The notes under the pieces: model-generated
Database searches by the model: none
Told to the model about the DNA's origin: nothing
What the model saw: only the letters and a program-made list of their open reading frames with translations
Made by a program: the position numbers and the translations under genes
Shown here: positions 59,500-64,000 of the stretch, one piece after another
Layout of the letters: every line of letters starts with the position of its first letter
Position numbering within the stretch: position 1 is the stretch's first letter
Assembly (NCBI GenBank): GCA_027451985.1
Contig: DAIDHS010000002.1
Coordinates: forward strand, 91,241-155,240
DNA from: Elusimicrobiota bacterium
GTDB taxonomy: Bacteria; Elusimicrobiota; Elusimicrobia; UBA1565; UBA9628
Direction of reading: 5' to 3'
Length of the DNA: 64,000 bases

Positions 59500-60021
59500 G
59501 TGAAATTGTATATATGGATACTGGCCTTGCTAGCCGCTCCAATTACGCCCGTGTTCGGCGCTGGGAGGCAGAAAATAGGCGGGGCCAGCGTTCCGCGATT
59601 CTATTACGACCTAGGCCCTTCTCAAATCGACGTGTCAGCCTATCCTAAAGTCCAGCAGGAAAACTACAAGGTATTCGCGCAAACCTGCTCCCAGTGCCAC
59701 ACTCTGGCGCGCCCCATCAACTCGCCGATGATCAGCCGGCGAGACTGGAGCCGCTACATCGGGCGCATGACCGTCAACAGCAAGAACGCCCCGGTCAAGC
59801 CCATCACCAAATCCGAGCGGGATTCCATCCTAAGTTTCCTTGTTTACGATGCGAAAATTCGCAAAGTCGATTATCGCGCGAAGTTCACGGCTCAAACGGC
59901 CTCTTTGAAGGAACAGTTCGCCCAGTTCAAGAAAGCGCACCTGCGGCAGGAGCAGAAAAAGAACGCAAACCGGCAAAGCCGCAGCTATTTTTATTCCGGA
60001 CCTTCTCCAAGGCCGTACTAA
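59500..60021 (+). CDS. Periplasmic monoheme cytochrome c, paralog of the one at 40345
   Basis: The 173-residue protein starts at a GTG with AGGAGGAG just upstream and a signal peptide (LYIWILALLAAPITPVFGAG). The block SQIDVSAYPKVQQENYKVFA leads to the single heme site CSQCH and LARPINSPM, then WSRYIGRM. The same order occurs in the cytochrome at 40345, but this copy lacks an insert of about 35 residues after the heme and has a Lys/Arg/Gln-rich C-terminal tail. An ATG at 59476 would add a short acidic stretch before the signal and is unlikely. Confidence 0.88.
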   Translation: MKLYIWILALLAAPITPVFGAGRQKIGGASVPRFYYDLGPSQIDVSAYPKVQQENYKVFAQTCSQCHTLARPINSPMISRRDWSRYIGRMTVNSKNAPVKPITKSERDSILSFLVYDAKIRKVDYRAKFTAQTASLKEQFAQFKKAHLRQEQKKNANRQSRSYFYSGPSPRPY

Positions 60022-60044
60022 TTAGCGCGCTTGCGCGGCGGGCA

Positions 60045-61712
60045 TCAAGAAAGGCGGGAGATTTTGAGCCGTTTGTTGCGCGCGGCGGCTTTCGCCTCGG
60101 CGTAGCCAGCATCAAGATGGCGCGCGACGCCCAGACCCGGATCATTGGTCAAGACCCGTTCAAGCCGCGCATCCATAGCCTTTGTTCCGTCAGCCACGGT
60201 GACTTGACCTGCATGCAGAGAGTATCCCATACCCACGCCGCCGCCATGATGGAAACTCACCCAGGAGGCGCCCGAGGCGGTGTTCAAAAGGGCGTTGAGC
60301 ACCGGCCAATCCGCTACGGCGTCCGTGCCATCCTTCATGCCTTCGGTCTCACGGAAGGGGCTGGCCACCGAGCCACAATCGAGATGATCGCGACCGATGA
60401 CGATGGGCGCGGAGATTTTCCCTTTGCGCACTAAGTAATTCATGCGCAGGCCCATCTCGGCGCGCTCCCCCAGCCCCAGCCAACAGATGCGAGCCGGAAG
60501 GCCCTGGAAGGCCACTTTCTCACGCGCCAAGCGAATCCAGCGGTGCAGGGCCTCGTCCTTAGGAAACAAGCGCAGAACTTCGTCGTCCGTCACCGCGATA
60601 TCGGTCGGATCGCCAGAGAGCGCCGCCCAACGGAAAGGTCCCTTGCCCAGGCAGAACAGCGGGCGGATGAACTCGGGCACGAAACCGGGAATCTTGAACG
60701 CGTCTTGGACGCCCGCTTTGGCGGCCATGGCCCGGATGTTGTTGCCGTAGTCGAAGGTGACGGCGCCGGCTTTCTGCAGGGCCAGCATGCCGCGCACATG
60801 CTTGGCGATGGACTCCATCGCCAGCGCCACGCAGCGTTTCGGATCGCGCTGACGCAGTTCCGCCGCCTCTTCGACTGAAAATCCCTCCGGAACGTAGCCT
60901 GAGAGCGGATCGTGCGCCGAGGTCTGATCCGTGAGCGCGTCGATTTCGACGCCGCGGCGCGCCAACTCCGGGATAACGGCGGCCGCGTTGCCCAAAAGCC
61001 CCACCGAAAGAGCGCGACCTTCGGCTTTGGCCTTCAAGACTTTCTCCAAGGCCTCGTCCAAATCTGTCGCCATCTCGTCGAGGTAGTGGGTTTTCAGGCG
61101 CATGCGGATGCGCGCGGGGTCGACTTCAATGCCTAAAAAGCTCGCTCCGTTCATGGTCGCGGCCAAAGGCTGGGCGCCGCCCATCCCGCCAAGGCCCGCG
61201 GTCACGACCAAGCGGCTCTTCAGGCTGCCGCCGAAATGCCGCCTACCCGCCTCGGCAAAGGTCTCATAAGTGCCCTGCAAAATGCCCTGAGTCCCGATGT
61301 AAATCCATGAGCCGGCCGTCATCTGGCCGAACATCATGAGTCCCTTCTTTTCGAGCTCGTTGAAATGCTCCCACGTCGCCCAGTGGCCCACCAAATTCGA
61401 GTTGGCGATAAGGACGCGCGGCGCGTGCTCAAAAGTTCTGAAGACCCCCACCGGCTTGCCGGACTGGATGAGCAAGGTCTCGTCGTTTTCCAGGGACTTC
61501 AATGCCCTTACGATGGCATGAAAGCACTCCCAGTTGCGCGCAGCCTTGCCCCGCCCTCCGTAGACCACCAAGTCCTGCGGCCGCTCCGCGACCTCCGGAT
61601 CGAGGTTGTTCATGAGCATGCGCAGCGCCGCTTCCTGCGGCCAGCCCTTGCAGGACATCTTGCGGCCTCTCGGCGCTCGGATAGGACCCGGCGGCGCGGT
61701 CCTTAGACTCAC
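60045..61712 (-). CDS. hutU: Urocanate hydratase
   Basis: The 555-residue enzyme converts urocanate to imidazolone propionate with a bound NAD+ as electrophile, the second step of histidine breakdown. The NAD-binding block [20 protein letters not shown], the conserved [15 protein letters not shown] and the C-terminal [14 protein letters not shown] are all present at normal spacing. It overlaps the hutH stop by ATGA. No hutI or hutG is in view. Confidence 0.97.
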   Translation of the reverse strand: MSLRTAPPGPIRAPRGRKMSCKGWPQEAALRMLMNNLDPEVAERPQDLVVYGGRGKAARNWECFHAIVRALKSLENDETLLIQSGKPVGVFRTFEHAPRVLIANSNLVGHWATWEHFNELEKKGLMMFGQMTAGSWIYIGTQGILQGTYETFAEAGRRHFGGSLKSRLVVTAGLGGMGGAQPLAATMNGASFLGIEVDPARIRMRLKTHYLDEMATDLDEALEKVLKAKAEGRALSVGLLGNAAAVIPELARRGVEIDALTDQTSAHDPLSGYVPEGFSVEEAAELRQRDPKRCVALAMESIAKHVRGMLALQKAGAVTFDYGNNIRAMAAKAGVQDAFKIPGFVPEFIRPLFCLGKGPFRWAALSGDPTDIAVTDDEVLRLFPKDEALHRWIRLAREKVAFQGLPARICWLGLGERAEMGLRMNYLVRKGKISAPIVIGRDHLDCGSVASPFRETEGMKDGTDAVADWPVLNALLNTASGASWVSFHHGGGVGMGYSLHAGQVTVADGTKAMDARLERVLTNDPGLGVARHLDAGYAEAKAAARNKRLKISRLS

Positions 61713-63217
61713 GGAAGAACCTCCTCGAAATAGCCATCCAGGATCAAATCCCGCGCGCGCTCCATGCGGGGCCCGAGGACTTCGTCCCCTTGGGCGGCCG
61801 GTATTTTCGCGCGCAGAAGCTTGCGCGCTTTTTCCACGCCCGCGCCGGAGCGCAGCGGCGCGTGCACCTCCAAGCCCTGCGCCGCGGCTAAGAGCTCGAC
61901 GGCTGCAACCTGAGCGGCGTTCCAGACGATCTGCCGAAATTTCAAGGCCGCGGTCATGCCCATGCTGACGAAATCTTCCTGCCCGGCTGACGTCGGGATT
62001 GTGTCGGTCGACGCCGGGTGGGCTAGAACTTTATTCTCCGAGGCCAAGGCTGCGGCCGCGACTTGCGCGATCATCCAACCCGACTCCAAGCCGGGGTTTC
62101 GCGCCAAAAATGGTTTCAAGCCCGGCGCGCGGCCGGAGACCAAATGGAACAAGCGCCGCTCCGAAATATTGGCCAGGGCCGTCATGGCCATGGCCGCCGC
62201 ATCAAAGGCGAACGACAGCGCCTGGCCGTGGAAGTTGCCGCCCGAAATGAGCCGTCCACCCGCGACCAAGGGGTTGTCCGTCGCCGCGCGCATCTCGGTC
62301 TCGACCGCCCGGCGCGAGTTTTCCAGAACATCCCAGGCGGCGCCATGGGCCTGCGGCATGCAGCGCAAACAATAAGGGTCCTGCACGCGCGGATCGTTCT
62401 CACGGTGCGACTCGCGAATTTTGCTGCCGCGCAAAAGACCGCGCAACTGCCGGGCCGCGAGAATCTGCCCGGCGTGGGGCTTGAGTTGATGGATCACCTC
62501 GTCAAAAGGCCCCGGAGTTCCGGTCATGGCGTCCAAGCTCATGGCACCGGCAATCTGCGCCGCGCGCCAGACGCGGGCCGCGCGGACCAAAGACAGCCCG
62601 CCCACCGCCTGCATCGCCTGGGTGCCGTTTAAAAGCGAGAGTCCTTCCTTGGCCTGCAGAACCGCCGGGAGCGCGCCGGCGGCCTTAAGCGCGGCACGCG
62701 CTGGAATTTTGCGTCCTTTCTTGAGCGCTTGGCCCTCGCCGATGAGCAGAAGCGCCATGTGCGCCTGCGGCGCCAAATCGCCCGAGGCTCCCACGGAGCC
62801 GCGCGACGGGATAAGCGGGACCGCGCCGGAATTGACGACCCGCGCCATGAGCCGGGTTAACTCCGGACGCGCGCCGGAGAAGCCGCGCGCGATTTCATTG
62901 GCGCGCAGGAACAAAATCGCGCGGGCTTCTTCCTCGCTCAACGGCTCGCCTACGCCGCAGGCATGGCTCAGCACCAAGTTGCGCTGGAGCGCGCCCAATT
63001 GATTGCGGGAAATGCGGCGCGTCGCCAAATCGCCGAAGCCGGTGTTGACGCCGTAGACGGCCTTTCCGGAGGACGCCGCTTTCTCCAAAACGCGGCGCGA
63101 GGCCGCCATGCACGAAACTGCGGCGGCGCCCAGCGAGACCTTTCGCGTCCCGCTCGCGACAGAGTTCAAATCCGCCAGATTCGCTTTGGAGCCCAGGGGG
63201 AACGGCGCCTGACTCAT
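61709..63217 (-). CDS. hutH: Histidine ammonia-lyase
   Basis: The 502-residue enzyme removes ammonia from histidine to give urocanate. The active-site MIO cofactor forms from Ala-Ser-Gly in [12 protein letters not shown] near 141-143. Other family blocks are [11 protein letters not shown] and [11 protein letters not shown]-type and [11 protein letters not shown]. The ATG at 63217 gives the normal length; upstream codons to 63280 overlap the thiolase. It is coupled to hutU by ATGA and starts 15 bases after the thiolase stop. Confidence 0.97.
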   Translation of the reverse strand: MSQAPFPLGSKANLADLNSVASGTRKVSLGAAAVSCMAASRRVLEKAASSGKAVYGVNTGFGDLATRRISRNQLGALQRNLVLSHACGVGEPLSEEEARAILFLRANEIARGFSGARPELTRLMARVVNSGAVPLIPSRGSVGASGDLAPQAHMALLLIGEGQALKKGRKIPARAALKAAGALPAVLQAKEGLSLLNGTQAMQAVGGLSLVRAARVWRAAQIAGAMSLDAMTGTPGPFDEVIHQLKPHAGQILAARQLRGLLRGSKIRESHRENDPRVQDPYCLRCMPQAHGAAWDVLENSRRAVETEMRAATDNPLVAGGRLISGGNFHGQALSFAFDAAAMAMTALANISERRLFHLVSGRAPGLKPFLARNPGLESGWMIAQVAAAALASENKVLAHPASTDTIPTSAGQEDFVSMGMTAALKFRQIVWNAAQVAAVELLAAAQGLEVHAPLRSGAGVEKARKLLRAKIPAAQGDEVLGPRMERARDLILDGYFEEVLP

Positions 63218-63231
63218 GGCCCTTGCCGCCT

Positions 63232-64000
63232 TCAAATTCGCTCGACCGCGACCGCGACGGACTCGCCGCCGCCCAGGCAAATGGCCGCGATGCCGCGCTT
63301 GGCGTTGCGGTGGGACAAGGCGTTTAAGAGCGTAACCAGGATGCGCGCGCCGCTGGCGCCCAACGGATGGCCTAAGGCCACGGCGCCGCCGTGCGCGTTG
63401 ACCTTCTCCACGGGCAGGCCGACGAGCTTCATGACGACCAAGGAGACCACGCTGAAGGCCTCATTGATTTCGAAGAGATCAACCTCTTCTTTTTTCCAGC
63501 CGGTCTTCTTCAAAAGTTTTTCGATGGCGCCCGCCGGGGCCGTGGTGAACCACTGCGGCTCCTGGCTGAAGGTTGCCCAATCCACGATGCGCGCCAGGGG
63601 TTTCTTGCCGGCCGCGCCTTTGGCCGAGGCGAGAACGAGCGCTGCGGCGCCATCATCAATCTTGGAGGCGTTAGCCGCGGTGATGGTGCCTCCAGATTTG
63701 AAGGCGGGCTTCAACTTGCCCATTTTCTCAAACTTGGCGCGGCCGGGCTCCTCGTCCGTCGCCAAGCCGTCGACGGGGCAGATTTCCTTGGCGAAGACCC
63801 CATTTTTCTGCGCTTCCAAGGCGCGTTGATAGCTCTTGACCGCGAACTCATCCTGCGCCTCGCGGGAGATGGAGTGCTTCTCCGCGCACAATTCGCCGCA
63901 GTCACCCATATGCACGTTGTTATAAGGATCCATGAGTCCGTCCCTCAAAATCGAGTCAATGAGCACGCCATTGCCGTAACGATAGCCCTGCCGCGCCTTA
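63232..64000 (-). CDS. Thiolase (acetyl-CoA acetyltransferase type), 5' end outside the window
   Basis: The visible C-terminal 255 residues contain the thiolase middle and C-terminal domains: NNVHMGDCGELCAEKHSIS, the helix-end EINEAFSVVSLVV, the active-site His/Cys region with GGAVALGHPLGASGARI and the final CLGGGESVAVAVERI, whose Cys is catalytic. Upstream sequence reading YRYGNGVLIDSI stays in frame to the window edge, so the gene continues beyond 64000. It splits or joins acetyl-CoA units. It lies just upstream of hutH on the same strand. Confidence 0.95.
   Translation of the reverse strand, partial: KARQGYRYGNGVLIDSILRDGLMDPYNNVHMGDCGELCAEKHSISREAQDEFAVKSYQRALEAQKNGVFAKEICPVDGLATDEEPGRAKFEKMGKLKPAFKSGGTITAANASKIDDGAAALVLASAKGAAGKKPLARIVDWATFSQEPQWFTTAPAGAIEKLLKKTGWKKEEVDLFEINEAFSVVSLVVMKLVGLPVEKVNAHGGAVALGHPLGASGARILVTLLNALSHRNAKRGIAAICLGGGESVAVAVERI

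Overview
This window is an ordinary, densely coded bacterial chromosome segment (GC-rich, short intergenic gaps, many ATGA/GTGA start-stop overlaps) from a diderm (Gram-negative-type) bacterium. Outer-membrane barrels, Tat export, c-type cytochromes with system II maturation and a type IV pilin support this. The organism cannot be named from the sequence alone. The pilin style and gene mix make me lean toward Elusimicrobiota or a similar deep lineage, which is an inference. There is no rRNA, CRISPR array, insertion sequence or phage module. No stretch over 300 bases lacks a gene.

Layout. 0-6.4 kb: type IV pilin with a near-consensus sigma-70 promoter, small secreted and membrane proteins, and the macromolecular-synthesis block rpsU-dnaG-rpoD with a HIT protein. 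6.5-10.8 kb: a coupled operon of class III aminotransferase, semialdehyde dehydrogenase and second aminotransferase for amino-acid or GABA-type catabolism, then tRNA-Ser(CGA). 10.9-24.7 kb: housekeeping genes (exported protein, ABC-F ATPase, histidine kinase, glycosyltransferase pair, HtrA protease, Mrp, type III glutamine synthetase, MsrB, ProC). 24.7-30.8 kb: metal P-type ATPase, corrinoid-binding-type protein, YajQ, and a YceI-porin-SRPBCC operon.

30.9-59.5 kb is the distinctive part. It holds a compact sigma-54 (RpoN), a PAS histidine kinase and an NtrC-type activator lacking its DNA-binding domain. After these come TauE/DUF1634, a radical SAM-CBS-radical SAM operon and a hemerythrin/histidine kinase pair. 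Next is an operon of monoheme cytochrome, Cyc2-like cytochrome-porin fusion and two radical SAM enzymes, then ResB/CcsA cytochrome c maturation, an FNR-type regulator and a second Cyc2-like gene. It ends with a complete alternative complex III operon (tatA, cyt c, actA, small ORF, actB, actC, actDE fusion, actF, cyt c), a second Crp/Fnr regulator and a second monoheme cytochrome. Reading the intergenic DNA by eye I find six GG-N10-GC sigma-54 promoters in front of these electron-transfer genes and three FNR boxes (TTGAT-N4-ATCAA, two perfect). My working model is a sigma-54/FNR-controlled system that moves electrons across the outer membrane through Cyc2-like porin-cytochromes to periplasmic cytochromes and alternative complex III. 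Fe(II) oxidation or extracellular electron uptake are the obvious hypotheses, both unproven.

60-64 kb: histidine degradation genes hutU and hutH, and the 3' part of a thiolase cut by the window edge.
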